Positions 8,177 to 17,282 of a stretch of 64,000 nucleotides of DNA are shown here, in pieces. Under the pieces are notes generated by a model. The model was not told the origin of the DNA, made no database searches, and saw only the letters and a program-made list of their open reading frames with translations. Source of the DNA: an uncultured Eubacteriales bacterium (GTDB lineage Bacteria > Bacillota > Clostridia > Oscillospirales > Oscillospiraceae); the NCBI GenBank assembly GCA_900540635.1, contig UQGU01000005.1, positions 6,559-70,558 on the forward strand, written 5' to 3'. The translations under genes and the position numbers were made by a program. Position 1 is the first letter of the stretch; every line of letters starts with the position of its first letter.

Positions 8177-9649
8177 TTGAATAACTACGAATTTTGGTTT
8201 GTTGTCGGCTCTCAGGCTCTTTACGGGCCGGAGGTTCTGGAAACCGTGGCAAAGCGGGCCGAGGAAATGGCCCAGGAAATGAGCAAGCGTTTGCCCTATC
8301 CTCTGGTTTATAAGGTCACGGCCATGTCCAATTCCCAGATTGCGGACATTGTGAAGGAGGCCAACCACGACGATTCCTGCGCCGGTATCGTCACCTGGTG
8401 CCACACCTTCTCCCCTTCAAAAATGTGGATCAACGGCCTTGTGAATTTGCAGAAGCCCTATTGCCACTTCGCCACCCAGTACAATCTGGAAATCCCCAAT
8501 GAAGAAATCGATATGGACTTCATGAACCTGAATCAGGCTGCCCATGGCGACCGGGAACACGGCTTCATCGCCGCCCGGTTGCGTATGCCCCGGAAGGTCA
8601 TTGCGGGGTACTGGAAGGATGAAAGGTGCCTTAAGCGTCTGGGCGACTGGATGAAGGCCGCCATCGGCGTGGCGTTTTCCAAGAGCCTGAAAGTCATGCG
8701 CTTTGGGGACAATATGCGCGAGGTCGCCGTCACCGAGGGCGACAAGGTAGAGGTTCAGATCAAACTGGGCTGGCAGGTAAACACCTGGGCCGTGGGCGAC
8801 CTGGTGAAGGAGATGAACGCCGTCACCGAGGAAGAAATCGATGCTCTGATGGATACCTACAAGGCCTCCTACGACATTGCTACCGATGACATTGCCGCCA
8901 TCCGCTACCAGGCCAGAGAAGAAATCGCCATGAAGAAGATGCTGGACCGGGAGGGCTGCAAGGCCTTTGCAAACACCTTCCAGGATCTCTACGGCATGGA
9001 GCAGCTGCCGGGTCTGGCCTCTCAGCACCTGATGGCCCAAGGCTACGGCTACGGCGGCGAGGGCGACTGGAAGGTCTCCGCCATGACCGCTATCCTGAAA
9101 GCCATGGGTGAAAACGGAAACGGCGCTTCCGCATTTATGGAGGACTACACCTACCATCTGGTGGAGGGGCACCAGTATTCTCTGGGCGCGCATATGCTGG
9201 AGGTCTGCCCCAGCGTGGCTGACCCCGCCGTCCGGCCCAGAATCGAAACCCATCATCTGGGGATTGGCATGAATGAAAAAGACCCCGCCCGGCTGGTCTT
9301 TGAGGGCAAGCCTGGGGATGCCATTGTTGTTTCCCTCATCGATATGGGGGGAAGACTGCGGCTGATTGTCCAGGACATTCACCCCGTGAAGCCCATCATG
9401 CCCATGCCCAACCTGCCTGTGGCCCGGGTCATGTGGCAGGCTGAGCCCAACCTGACCACCGGCGTGGAGTGCTGGATCACCGCGGGAGGGGCCCACCACA
9501 CCGTTCTGAGCTACGATGTCACCGCCGAGCAGATGAAGGACTGGGCCAATATGATGGGTATTGAGTACGTCCACATCGGCAAGGATACCACGGTGGAGAA
9601 CTTGGAAAAGGATTTGTTTCTCAGTGACCTTGCCTGGAAGCTGAGGTAA
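8177..9649 (+). CDS. araA: L-arabinose isomerase
   Basis: A 490-residue AraA, near the usual 490-500. The N-terminus NNYEFWFVVGSQALYGPE and segments such as GYGYGGEGDWK and ETHHLGIG are characteristic. It converts L-arabinose to L-ribulose in the cytoplasm with a divalent metal. The start is TTG at 8177; its Shine-Dalgarno TAAGGAGTG overlaps the kinase stop codon, so the two genes are coupled. It runs directly into araD with a 4-base gap. Confidence 0.96.
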   Translation: MNNYEFWFVVGSQALYGPEVLETVAKRAEEMAQEMSKRLPYPLVYKVTAMSNSQIADIVKEANHDDSCAGIVTWCHTFSPSKMWINGLVNLQKPYCHFATQYNLEIPNEEIDMDFMNLNQAAHGDREHGFIAARLRMPRKVIAGYWKDERCLKRLGDWMKAAIGVAFSKSLKVMRFGDNMREVAVTEGDKVEVQIKLGWQVNTWAVGDLVKEMNAVTEEEIDALMDTYKASYDIATDDIAAIRYQAREEIAMKKMLDREGCKAFANTFQDLYGMEQLPGLASQHLMAQGYGYGGEGDWKVSAMTAILKAMGENGNGASAFMEDYTYHLVEGHQYSLGAHMLEVCPSVADPAVRPRIETHHLGIGMNEKDPARLVFEGKPGDAIVVSLIDMGGRLRLIVQDIHPVKPIMPMPNLPVARVMWQAEPNLTTGVECWITAGGAHHTVLSYDVTAEQMKDWANMMGIEYVHIGKDTTVENLEKDLFLSDLAWKLR

Positions 9650-9653
9650 GGCT

Positions 9654-10355
9654 ATGCTGGAAGAACTTAAAGAAGCGGTCTGGAAGGCCAATTTGCAGCT
9701 ACCCAAGCTGGGCCTTGTGACCTTCACCTGGGGCAACGTGTCCGGCATTGACAGGGAACGCGGATTGGTGGTCATCAAGCCCAGCGGCGTGGAATACGAT
9801 GCCATGGCCCCGGATGACATGGTGGTGGTATCTCTGGAAACTGGGGAGCGGGTAGAGGGCAGATGGAAGCCCTCCAGCGATACCCCCACCCATCTGGTGC
9901 TCTACCGGGCATTCCCGGACTGCGGCGGCATCGTCCACACCCATTCCCGCTGGGCCACCTCCTTCGCCCAGGCAGGCCTCGGCATTCAGCCATTGGGAAC
10001 CACTCAGGGCGACTACTTCTACGGCGAAATTCCCTGCACCCGGGAGATGACTCCGGCGGAAATCGCCGGGGCCTACGAGGAGGAAACCGGGAATGTTATC
10101 GTGGAAACCTTTGCGGGCAAAAACCCCGCCCAAATTCCCGCGGTCCTCGTCCATAGCCACGGTCCCTTCACTTGGGGCAAAGATGCCGCCGAGGCCGTCC
10201 ACAACGCCGCCGTGCTGGAAGAAGTGGCCTTTATGAACTTCCACTCCCTGCAATTGAACCCAGACCAAACCAGAATGCAGCAGGAATTGCTGGACAAGCA
10301 TTATTTGAGAAAGCATGGGAAAAACGCCTATTATGGCCAAAACGCAACAACTTAA
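9654..10355 (+). CDS. araD: L-ribulose-5-phosphate 4-epimerase
   Basis: A 233-residue class II aldolase-fold protein. Metal ligands are visible in VHTHSRW and in VLVHSHGPFTWG, and DYFYGEIPCTREM is an AraD segment. It converts L-ribulose-5-phosphate to D-xylulose-5-phosphate, the exit of the arabinose route into the pentose phosphate pathway. The Shine-Dalgarno lies inside the end of araA. Confidence 0.94.
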   Translation: MLEELKEAVWKANLQLPKLGLVTFTWGNVSGIDRERGLVVIKPSGVEYDAMAPDDMVVVSLETGERVEGRWKPSSDTPTHLVLYRAFPDCGGIVHTHSRWATSFAQAGLGIQPLGTTQGDYFYGEIPCTREMTPAEIAGAYEEETGNVIVETFAGKNPAQIPAVLVHSHGPFTWGKDAAEAVHNAAVLEEVAFMNFHSLQLNPDQTRMQQELLDKHYLRKHGKNAYYGQNATT

Positions 10356-10371
10356 AACGGGAGAAATCATC

Positions 10372-10494
10372 ATGACACACAGAAAACGCTCTCGTATTCT
10401 TTTGGCAATTTCCCTGGTTCTTATCCTTCTTGACAGTATCTTCTCCAATGCGATCAGCACAGACTTTGGCAAAATCAAAACCGATCGTCTCTAA
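10372..10494 (+). pseudogene. 40-codon membrane peptide, likely truncated copy of the hydrolase N-terminus
   Basis: An ATG with GGGAGA upstream opens a 40-residue frame, 16 bases after araD and before the operon terminator. It has a basic start, a hydrophobic stretch (about residues 9-26) and then STDFGKIKTDRL. This matches in pattern the first 42 residues of the hydrolase at 4677, which reads basic, hydrophobic, then SNGGRVKIHKINL: the order of Gly, Arg/Lys, Val/Ile, Lys is kept and about 9 of 33 positions are identical. I read it as the stump of a second hydrolase copy cut just after its signal-anchor. A genuine small membrane protein cannot be excluded. Confidence 0.5.
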
Positions 10495-10532
10495 GCTCCA
10501 ACAGCATCGCCTTGATCATCTGATTCTTTTCT

Positions 10533-10566
10533 TCTCCGGGTCTTCGGACCCGGAGACTTTCTTTTT
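10533..10566 (+). terminator. Rho-independent terminator of the arabinose operon
   Basis: Perfect 10-bp stem TCTCCGGGTC/GACCCGGAGA with a TTCG tetraloop, followed by CTTTCTTTTT. Confidence 0.92.
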
Positions 10567-10711
10567 GGGAACGGCTATGCTATAATTGCCCCGTAACTCT
10601 GGTGCAGATTTTGCTTCCTTGCGCGCAAAACACCTGCACCGCCTGGTCTTCACGGAACACACCGCAGACCGGACATGCATCGAAAAAGGAAACCACAAAG
10701 GAGCAGATTAT

Positions 10712-12088
10712 ATGGAATATCGCATTGAACACGACTCTATGGGCGAGGTCCGGGTGCCTGGGGACAAATACTGGGGGGCGCAGACGGAGCGGAGCCGGAA
10801 CAATTTTCCCATTGGCGTAGGGCTGGAGACCATGCCCCGGGAGATCATCCATGCCTTCGGCATTCTGAAAAAGGCGGCGGCTATGGCAAACCACGCCCTG
10901 AAACCGGAGAAAATGACCGAGGAAAAGCTGACCGTCATCTCCCAGGCGGCGGATGAGGTGATCTCCGGGGCCCTGGCGGATAACTTCCCCCTGGTGGTCT
11001 GGCAGACCGGCTCCGGCACCCAATCCAACATGAACGCCAACGAGGTCATTGCAGGCCGCGGAAACGCTCTGGCAGGGAAACGCCTGCTGCACCCCAATGA
11101 CGACATCAATATGTCCCAGTCCTCCAACGACACCTTCCCCACCGCCATGCACATTGCGGCGGTGCTGGCTATGGAGGACAAGCTCCTGCCCGCCCTGGAC
11201 ACCCTGATTGAGACCTTCCGGGTTTTGGAAGCGAAAAACGAGGGCATCGTCAAGTCCGGCCGCACCCATTTGCAGGATGCCACCCCCATCAAATTCTCCC
11301 AGGAGATTTCCGGCTGGCGGAGCAGCCTGGAGCGGGACCGGCAGCTGCTTGTGTCCGCTCTGCCTTACCTCAAGGAGCTGGCCCTGGGGGGCACCGCCGT
11401 GGGCACGGGACTGAACGCCCCCAGGGGCTTCGACAGCGCCGTGGCCAAAGCCGTTTCGGAGCTGACCGGGAAGGACTTCGTCACCGCCCCCAACAAGTTC
11501 CACGCCCTGACCTCCAAGGATGAGCTGGTATTTGCCCACGGGGCGCTGAAGGCCCTGGCGGCGGACATGATGAAGATTGCCAACGATGTGCGCTGGCTGG
11601 CCTCCGGCCCCCGGGACGGCCTGGGGGAGATCCGCATCCCCGAAAACGAGCCCGGCTCCTCCATCATGCCCGGTAAGGTGAACCCTACCCAGTGCGAGCA
11701 GGTGACCATGGTGGCCGTGCAGGTCTTTGGCAACGATGCAGCGGTAGGCTTCGCCGCCAGCCAGGGCAACTTTGAGCTGAACGTGTTCATGCCGGTGCTG
11801 GCCTATAATTTCCTGCAGTCCGTCCGGCTGCTCAGCGACTCCATTCGCTCCTTCAACGACCACTGTGCCGTGGGCATCACCGCCGACCGGGAGAAAATGC
11901 GCCATAACCTCCACAATTCCCTCATGCTGGTGACGGCCCTGAATCCCTATATCGGCTACGAAAACGCGGCAAAAACCGCCAAGACGGCCTTTGCCGAGAA
12001 CATCTCCCTGAAGGAAGCCTGCGTAAAGCTGGGCTTTCTGACGGCGGAACGCTTCGACCAGGTGTTCCACCCGGAAGAAATGGTATAA
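10712..12088 (+). CDS. fumC: Class II fumarate hydratase
   Basis: A 458-residue FumC. The fumarase/aspartase signature GSSIMPGKVNP is present, as are the substrate-binding segments SGTQSNMNANE and QSSNDTFPTAMH. It interconverts fumarate and L-malate. ATG 10712 is chosen because AAAGGAG precedes it; earlier in-frame starts have no site. A TATAAT at 10581-10586 lies just after the preceding terminator and gives a leader of about 120 bases, although its -35 box is weak. It is a single-gene unit. Confidence 0.95.
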   Translation: MEYRIEHDSMGEVRVPGDKYWGAQTERSRNNFPIGVGLETMPREIIHAFGILKKAAAMANHALKPEKMTEEKLTVISQAADEVISGALADNFPLVVWQTGSGTQSNMNANEVIAGRGNALAGKRLLHPNDDINMSQSSNDTFPTAMHIAAVLAMEDKLLPALDTLIETFRVLEAKNEGIVKSGRTHLQDATPIKFSQEISGWRSSLERDRQLLVSALPYLKELALGGTAVGTGLNAPRGFDSAVAKAVSELTGKDFVTAPNKFHALTSKDELVFAHGALKALAADMMKIANDVRWLASGPRDGLGEIRIPENEPGSSIMPGKVNPTQCEQVTMVAVQVFGNDAAVGFAASQGNFELNVFMPVLAYNFLQSVRLLSDSIRSFNDHCAVGITADREKMRHNLHNSLMLVTALNPYIGYENAAKTAKTAFAENISLKEACVKLGFLTAERFDQVFHPEEMV

Positions 12089-12168
12089 ACATGACAAACG
12101 CAAAAACACATATTATGGCCTATCTTCAGGGGCCGCAATGCAAGGCTTCCCTTCCTAGCAAATGCGAA

Positions 12169-12254
12169 GGAACCTTTGATTAAATCCGCAAGTGCCGGGA
12201 GCGAGTGATTTTTTGATTTGTTCTCCAGCCACAACTGATTTATTCAAAGGTTCC
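12169..12254. repeat. 86-bp MITE-like inverted-repeat element
   Basis: The 18-bp ends GGAACCTTTGATTAAATC and its near-complement (17 of 18) bound an 86-bp stretch with no coding capacity. It lies after fumC in a 320-bp gene-free gap whose only other content is the terminator at 12311-12349. Confidence 0.6.
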
Positions 12255-12310
12255 CAAGGAATCTATTGTAAAATGCACATTTCCGAAGGTACTATACCAA
12301 AAGCAAAAAC

Positions 12311-12349
12311 AGCGGTAGAAATCACGAAATAATTGTGATTTCTACCGCT
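12311..12349 (-). terminator. Terminator of the aminotransferase operon
   Basis: A perfect 15-bp stem (AGCGGTAGAAATCAC and complement) with a 9-base loop. Read on the minus strand it is followed by GTTTTTGCTTTT. Confidence 0.85.
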
Positions 12350-12411
12350 AAAATATTTGGCTATTCCCTTACTGAGGTCATTCTGGACCTTTTGACATAT
12401 TACCCGCGCCT

Positions 12412-13590
12412 TTAATCAGTATACTTTTTAAGGGCATCGCAAAACCGGTTAATTGCTGTACGGTATTCCATTTCACTGTTTATGCATCCGAATACCAGCC
12501 TGACGTGTCCTTTTCCACCATATGTGCCGAAAGCTGATCCATTGTTGACCTGCACACCGGCTTTTTCTTTCAGATAACGGACAATCTTTACGGCATCGCC
12601 CAATGCAGAAACATTGATCCAGAATTGAATGCCAGCATCTGGCAGCAGCACTTTTATGCCGGGGACATTGCAAAGCTGCGCGTAAGTCCAATCGCGCCGT
12701 TTCGCAAGCCGATCATTATATTGATGCAGCAAAGCCTCATCCTGCAACGCCGCGGCAGCTCCCGCCTGCACAATGCTGGAAACGCAGCCCATCAATGCCG
12801 GAATTTTTCCGAGGATCGCGTCCAGAATAGGAGTGTCCGCAACCATATACCCAACACGAAGTCCGCAGAGTCCCCACGCCTTGGAAACCGTAAATACAGA
12901 AACCGTTCTTTGCCACATACCCGGCTCCGCCGCAGGCCAGAGCAACTCCTTGCCATCAAAGATACAGGCATCGAACGCGCAGTCGCAAAGCAAAATAAGA
13001 TTATGCTTAATGACAAACTGACACAATGCCCGGATTTCATCCGACGAATACACGGTTCCGGTTGGGTTGTTGGGATAGGTCAGGATCACCATTTTTGTTC
13101 TCGATGAAAGCCGGTTTTCAAAGGCAGAAATGTCCAACGCAAATCGATTTTCCTCGCTCTGTGGTACCTCGACTGCCTTGGCACCCAATGCCGATGGATC
13201 AATGGTATTGGCCAGATACCCTGGATCTGGCACCAGCACCTCGTCACCTGTGGACAGGAAGGGCAACATAGCTGTTTGCAGCGCAAGTTCTGAGCCGGGA
13301 AACACCATAATGTGACGGTCCGGATCGACAGAATGAGCATATTTCCCCTTCAAATGCGCTGCTGCCGCTGTCCGAAACTCCTTTGTGCCAAGAGGATGCG
13401 CATAGTGTGCGGCCTCGGCCTGTTCGATAGCCGCTGACATAGCGGCACGCACGCAGCCCGGAAGTCCTCCGTCCGGGGAAAACAGGTCAGCACTCCCGAG
13501 ATTTGAAACAGCGTGACCGGGGGTGGACGATGTGAACAGTCCGCTTGTTGCGCTGCGGAATCCCGGAGTCATTTGCTCAATTGCACTCAC
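12412..13590 (-). CDS. PLP-dependent class I/II aminotransferase
   Basis: A fold-type I aminotransferase of about 392 residues. YPNNPTGTVY, the aspartate in LLCDCAFDA and the PLP lysine motif FTVSKAWGLCGLRVGY are visible. I take the GTG at 13590, which has GAGGGG about six bases upstream; an ATG six codons earlier overlaps the permease stop. It is the last gene of the RidA-permease-aminotransferase operon, so its amino acid is probably the one imported by the permease. The substrate is not evident from sequence. Confidence 0.85.
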   Translation of the reverse strand: MSAIEQMTPGFRSATSGLFTSSTPGHAVSNLGSADLFSPDGGLPGCVRAAMSAAIEQAEAAHYAHPLGTKEFRTAAAAHLKGKYAHSVDPDRHIMVFPGSELALQTAMLPFLSTGDEVLVPDPGYLANTIDPSALGAKAVEVPQSEENRFALDISAFENRLSSRTKMVILTYPNNPTGTVYSSDEIRALCQFVIKHNLILLCDCAFDACIFDGKELLWPAAEPGMWQRTVSVFTVSKAWGLCGLRVGYMVADTPILDAILGKIPALMGCVSSIVQAGAAAALQDEALLHQYNDRLAKRRDWTYAQLCNVPGIKVLLPDAGIQFWINVSALGDAVKIVRYLKEKAGVQVNNGSAFGTYGGKGHVRLVFGCINSEMEYRTAINRFCDALKKYTD

Positions 13591-13600
13591 GCTTCGCCCC

Positions 13601-14959
13601 TCATTCATCCTTAATGTCAATAATGCGTGTTGCAATCTTCCCCTTATTGACCATTGCGATGGAATAGGGAATGCTGACAAGCAGAACAACAACCGTCGTA
13701 ATTACGATGTACGGTTTGATGGAAGATATGGAATTATAAGCAAGTGCGCACTGTACGCAAATAGCAACCACCGTAGAAGCATAGAACACCCACACCGGAA
13801 GCTTTCTGCCCCATTTCCGATTTGCCCAGGCATCCGGATACCTACGTGGGACAAGCGCCAGCGCTACAATCTGCAAAATACCAGTAATTGCGGAAATCAG
13901 CAGAACACTGTTTGCAATCATGTCAAGATCCCAGCCAAGGACAATGGGAATCATAACGACAAGGTATTCGAGCAGCATAATAACCCAAGGTGTGCCCTTT
14001 TTGCTCATCGTCCCAAGCTTTTTAGGAAGCCATCCGTCATTGACTGCGACAATGATTGGCTCCGCGTACATCATAAAGCTTGCGGAGAGGGACGTTGCAA
14101 GCGCCATTAAGGGGCCGGAAATCATGAAGAATATGAAAATCGGCGCCGGAAGGATTTCTTTGGCAACGTAGGTCAACGGCTGATTCGCTGTCATCTCAAT
14201 CGGAAGCACTGCGGAGGACGCAATGCTCATGGAGATATAAACAACCGTCAGGACAATGGATGTACCAACAATGGCAAATGGAATATCGTGTTTGGGATCC
14301 CTCGCCAACCGACTGAAGAACATGATGCCGGACTGACTGACGGCATACATCAGAAGAAACGCGGCACTGAAAAGGCCCTTCGTTCCATTCATGAGGAAAT
14401 CCGGATTCGTTGCGGGATTTACGAGACGCATATCCGCCTTGGACAAACCAACCAGGATAAAAGTGGCCAGTCCAGCAAGGAGAAGCATTGTTGTAAACTT
14501 CTGAAGCTTATCCAGTGCTTTGATTCCAATCAATGTATACAAGAAAAACAGCGTAAATATTACAACAGCAGCCAGACGCACAGACACACCAGGAAGGAGA
14601 GACTGAATATACTGCCCCATCGCCAAACCATACAGAGCAATGCCAGGAAGGTTGAGGAAAAACGTAATGATATAAACGCCTGCCGCCTTTTTCCCAAGGA
14701 TTGCTGTAATCAAGGAGTATGTGCCGCCGGGAAGGCACACAGAACCGGTAACAAACAGCACAGGGATGCAGATGATAAAGCCCATCAAAAGGGCAATGGC
14801 GAAAGCAAGCCAGACAGAGTACCCCGTTCTGCCAATACCGTATCCAAGAAGGGAAATAACACCGCTGCCGATGCAGCCCCCTATGCCAAGAGCAAGGATT
14901 CCCCATTTACTCAAACGGCCGGCATTTGAGTTGGTATTCGGGTTATTTTTATCGCTCAT
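13601..14959 (-). CDS. APC-superfamily amino acid permease
   Basis: A 452-residue protein with about 12 hydrophobic helices. The first carries the APC substrate/ion-binding motif IGGCIGSGVISLLGYG. It should import an amino acid across the cytoplasmic membrane. It lies between a RidA gene, 18 bases upstream, and an aminotransferase. This is a typical uptake-and-deamination unit controlled by the divergent DauR-type gene. Confidence 0.88.
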   Translation of the reverse strand: MSDKNNPNTNSNAGRLSKWGILALGIGGCIGSGVISLLGYGIGRTGYSVWLAFAIALLMGFIICIPVLFVTGSVCLPGGTYSLITAILGKKAAGVYIITFFLNLPGIALYGLAMGQYIQSLLPGVSVRLAAVVIFTLFFLYTLIGIKALDKLQKFTTMLLLAGLATFILVGLSKADMRLVNPATNPDFLMNGTKGLFSAAFLLMYAVSQSGIMFFSRLARDPKHDIPFAIVGTSIVLTVVYISMSIASSAVLPIEMTANQPLTYVAKEILPAPIFIFFMISGPLMALATSLSASFMMYAEPIIVAVNDGWLPKKLGTMSKKGTPWVIMLLEYLVVMIPIVLGWDLDMIANSVLLISAITGILQIVALALVPRRYPDAWANRKWGRKLPVWVFYASTVVAICVQCALAYNSISSIKPYIVITTVVVLLVSIPYSIAMVNKGKIATRIIDIKDE

Positions 14960-14977
14960 GTTTATTCCTCCTGTTTT

Positions 14978-15349
14978 TTATTTTTTTGCAATAAGTTCTA
15001 CTTCAACCAACACATTCTTAGGGAGACGGCTTACTTCCACGCATGAGCGTGCGGGTTTGGAAACAAAATACTTGGAATAGATTTGGTTGAAGGCGGAAAA
15101 ATATTCCATATTCGCGATAAAGCAAGTTGTTTTTACTACATTTTCAAAATCCATTCCGGCTTCCTTCAGCACAGCGGAGAGGTTCCGCATAACCTGCTCG
15201 GTCTGCGTTTCAATGTCCGATCCTGCAACGGAACCGGTTGCAGGATTCAAAGGGATCTGCCCGGAAGTGAACAAAACCCCATCTACCATGATTGCCTGTG
15301 AATAGGGGCCAATAGCGGCCGGTGCTTTCTCGGTTGAAATAACTTTCAT
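14978..15349 (-). CDS. RidA family enamine/imine deaminase
   Basis: A 123-residue RidA/YjgF/UK114 protein. IGPYSQAI, FTSGQIPLNP and the C-terminal PARSCVEVSRLP (with the conserved active-site Arg) are all present. RidA hydrolyses reactive enamine/imine products that PLP enzymes release. ATG 15349 is preferred because GGGAGGAATCC lies about ten bases before it; an upstream in-frame ATG sits ahead of that site. Being first in an operon with an aminotransferase fits its known role. Confidence 0.92.
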   Translation of the reverse strand: MKVISTEKAPAAIGPYSQAIMVDGVLFTSGQIPLNPATGSVAGSDIETQTEQVMRNLSAVLKEAGMDFENVVKTTCFIANMEYFSAFNQIYSKYFVSKPARSCVEVSRLPKNVLVEVELIAKK

Positions 15350-15395
15350 AACTTGGATTCCTCCCATATTTTTGTTGTGTTCCTGGAACGGCTTT

Positions 15396-15526
15396 ATTCT
15401 ACCGCGTTAATTTTATTTAGTCAATAAAATATTTCTCATTAAATTATTTTTGTAGTACTGAACAATTTTTCATTGGCGTTTTTATTGAACATTTTTATTG
15501 ACTTAAAAAAAGAGCTGCTGTATCAT
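15396..15526. promoter_or_regulatory. Symmetric divergent promoter/operator region of ridA and the DauR-type gene
   Basis: Minus strand: TTGACT (15424-15419), 17-base spacer, TAGAAT (15401-15396), driving ridA. Plus strand: TTGACT (15498-15503), 17-base spacer, TATCAT (15521-15526), driving the regulator. Both -35 boxes sit in the same context, TTTTATTGACT, as an inverted pair 73 bases apart. The shared context beyond the hexamer suggests an operator on each -35 box. The segment between is very AT-rich. Confidence 0.75.
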
Positions 15527-15558
15527 AAGAGAAATATGCCGGACGGAGTTAGGAAACT

Positions 15559-16218
15559 ATGGATGAAACCACAATGCATCTTACCAAAACGGATCGAGCG
15601 GTTCTGGAATCTTACAAAATACTGTGTGACGGGCTGGCTAATTATTTGGGTGAAGGATACGAGATTGCCCTGCACAGCCTGGAAAATTACGACAGTTCCG
15701 TAATAAAAATTATTAATGGGTATTACACCGGGCGAAAAGAAGGAGCACCGATCACGGATTTGGCACTGCATATGCTTGAGGATATCAAAAGAAATAAAAG
15801 TACCAAGTATATTGCATATTACTCCAAAAACAAAAAGAGTGAACCGATGCATTCGACAACAATCGCCATTTGTGGCGAAAAGGGCAGAATAATCGGACTG
15901 CTCTGCATTAATTTCTACATGAACACACCGCTCTCCTCAATTATCAGCAGTCTGACCAAGGGGCGGGAATGCCCTGGCGTTGGGGATGAAAACTTTTCGG
16001 ATACACCGGCACAGCTGATCGGCGACGCAATCGCAGAGGTAAAGCGCATCGTTATGGCTGATACGGACATTCCGATCCACGACAAAAACAAAGAAATCGT
16101 TTCGCGCCTATACACCAAGGGGTTCTTCAATTTCAAAGACAGTGTCGGGAAATGTTCCGATGCGCTTGGCATAAGTAAAAACACCGTATATATGCACATT
16201 CGCAACTGCAAAGGATGA
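15559..16218 (+). CDS. YheO/DauR-type PAS-HTH transcriptional regulator
   Basis: A 219-residue protein. An N-terminal YheO-like PAS domain spans about residues 10-120 and a C-terminal helix-turn-helix about 165-215, ending in SDALGISKNTVYMHIRNCKG. The architecture matches the family of DauR, the D-arginine utilization repressor. It faces the RidA-permease-aminotransferase operon across the symmetric promoter region and very likely controls it. A D-amino acid or arginine-like effector is possible by family resemblance only. Confidence 0.82.
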   Translation: MDETTMHLTKTDRAVLESYKILCDGLANYLGEGYEIALHSLENYDSSVIKIINGYYTGRKEGAPITDLALHMLEDIKRNKSTKYIAYYSKNKKSEPMHSTTIAICGEKGRIIGLLCINFYMNTPLSSIISSLTKGRECPGVGDENFSDTPAQLIGDAIAEVKRIVMADTDIPIHDKNKEIVSRLYTKGFFNFKDSVGKCSDALGISKNTVYMHIRNCKG

Positions 16219-16235
16219 AGTCAGTATATGCAATC

Positions 16236-16272
16236 AAGCCCTCCCTCCGCCAAAAAGGTAGAGAGAGGGCTT
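16236..16272 (+). terminator. Terminator after the DauR-type gene
   Basis: AAGCCCTC pairs with GAGGGCTT, with partly paired inner bases, followed by AATTGTTAA. Moderate strength. Confidence 0.6.
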
Positions 16273-16350
16273 AATTGTTAACTCGGCAGCATCGGATTCG
16301 CAACGCCATTCCTTCGCATGGGCACATTTTCTCTTGAGCCAGCATCTACG

Positions 16351-17204
16351 TCAGTATTTCAGACTCTCCATGCTCTTCTCGATCTGCAAGGACTTGGCTC
16401 CGTCCGTCCGCATGGCGATATAGGTATAAATAGAGTCCGCGATGGTCAGCGCCGCCACCCGGGAGGCAATGGATACGACACGGTACTTCGTCTCCTTGGA
16501 ATGGGTACTCAGACTGATGTCCGCCAGCTTGGACAGCGGATTTTTTCCCGCGCTGGTCAGCGAGATCACCTTCGCGCCGCGGTGCTTCGCGATCTGGGTG
16601 CTGTCCACCACGCAGCGGGAGCTGCCGGAGTGGCTGACGGCAAGCACCGCGTCCCGCTCATCCAGATAATTGCAGGCGATCACCTGCAAATGGGGATCCG
16701 TATATACCGCCGCGTTCAGGCCAAGCCGCAGCAGTTTATGGTGCAGATCCATCGCCACAGGCGCGGAGCCGCCCAGTCCGAAAATTACGATTTTCCGGGC
16801 ATTCATCAGCATCTGCGCCGCCGCGGCCAGTGTCTCCGGCTCCAGCATATCCCGGGTAAACTGCAAGGCCAGCACGGCGCTCTGGAACACCTTGTCCCGG
16901 ACCGCCTGGACGGAATCCCCGGCGCTGATCTCCTCATGGATGATCTCCTCCGAGAAACGGTTGCCTGGGCCAGCGTCAGCTTCAGGTCCTCATAGCCGCT
17001 GAATCCCAGCTTTTTGTAGGCCCGCACCACCGTCGGGTCCGAGACGCCGCAGGCATCCGCCAGCGCCGCCACCGACAGATCGATGATGCCCCGGGGATTC
17101 TTCCGGATATATTCCGCCACTTTCCGCTCGGATTTACTGAGGTCTGGAAGAGAATTTTCAATTCTCAGCAGCAGCGCCGCCAGGGAGGTGTTCTGTACCG
17201 CCAT
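16351..17204 (-). pseudogene. MurR/RpiR-family sugar regulator, frameshifted
   Basis: The first frame encodes an RpiR helix-turn-helix domain (LPDLSKSERKVAEYIRKNPR, then ACGVSDPTVVRAYKKLGF). A second frame, shifted by two, encodes the SIS sugar-phosphate domain (KIVIFGLGGSAPVAMDLHHK, VLAVSHSGSSRCVVD). The break is at about 16952-16955. There the minus strand reads GTTTCTCGGAGGAG, where GTTTCGGAGGAG would restore V-S-E-E and the downstream frame. A duplicated TC therefore explains the shift. Both domains are otherwise complete, so the lesion is recent or a sequencing error. Confidence 0.85.
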
Positions 17205-17282
17205 GCCTGTTACCGTCCTTTTCAAGTTTATGAAAACAGTATACCATAGTCTTTTTCAAAAGGAAAGCACGCAGGCAAAAGA

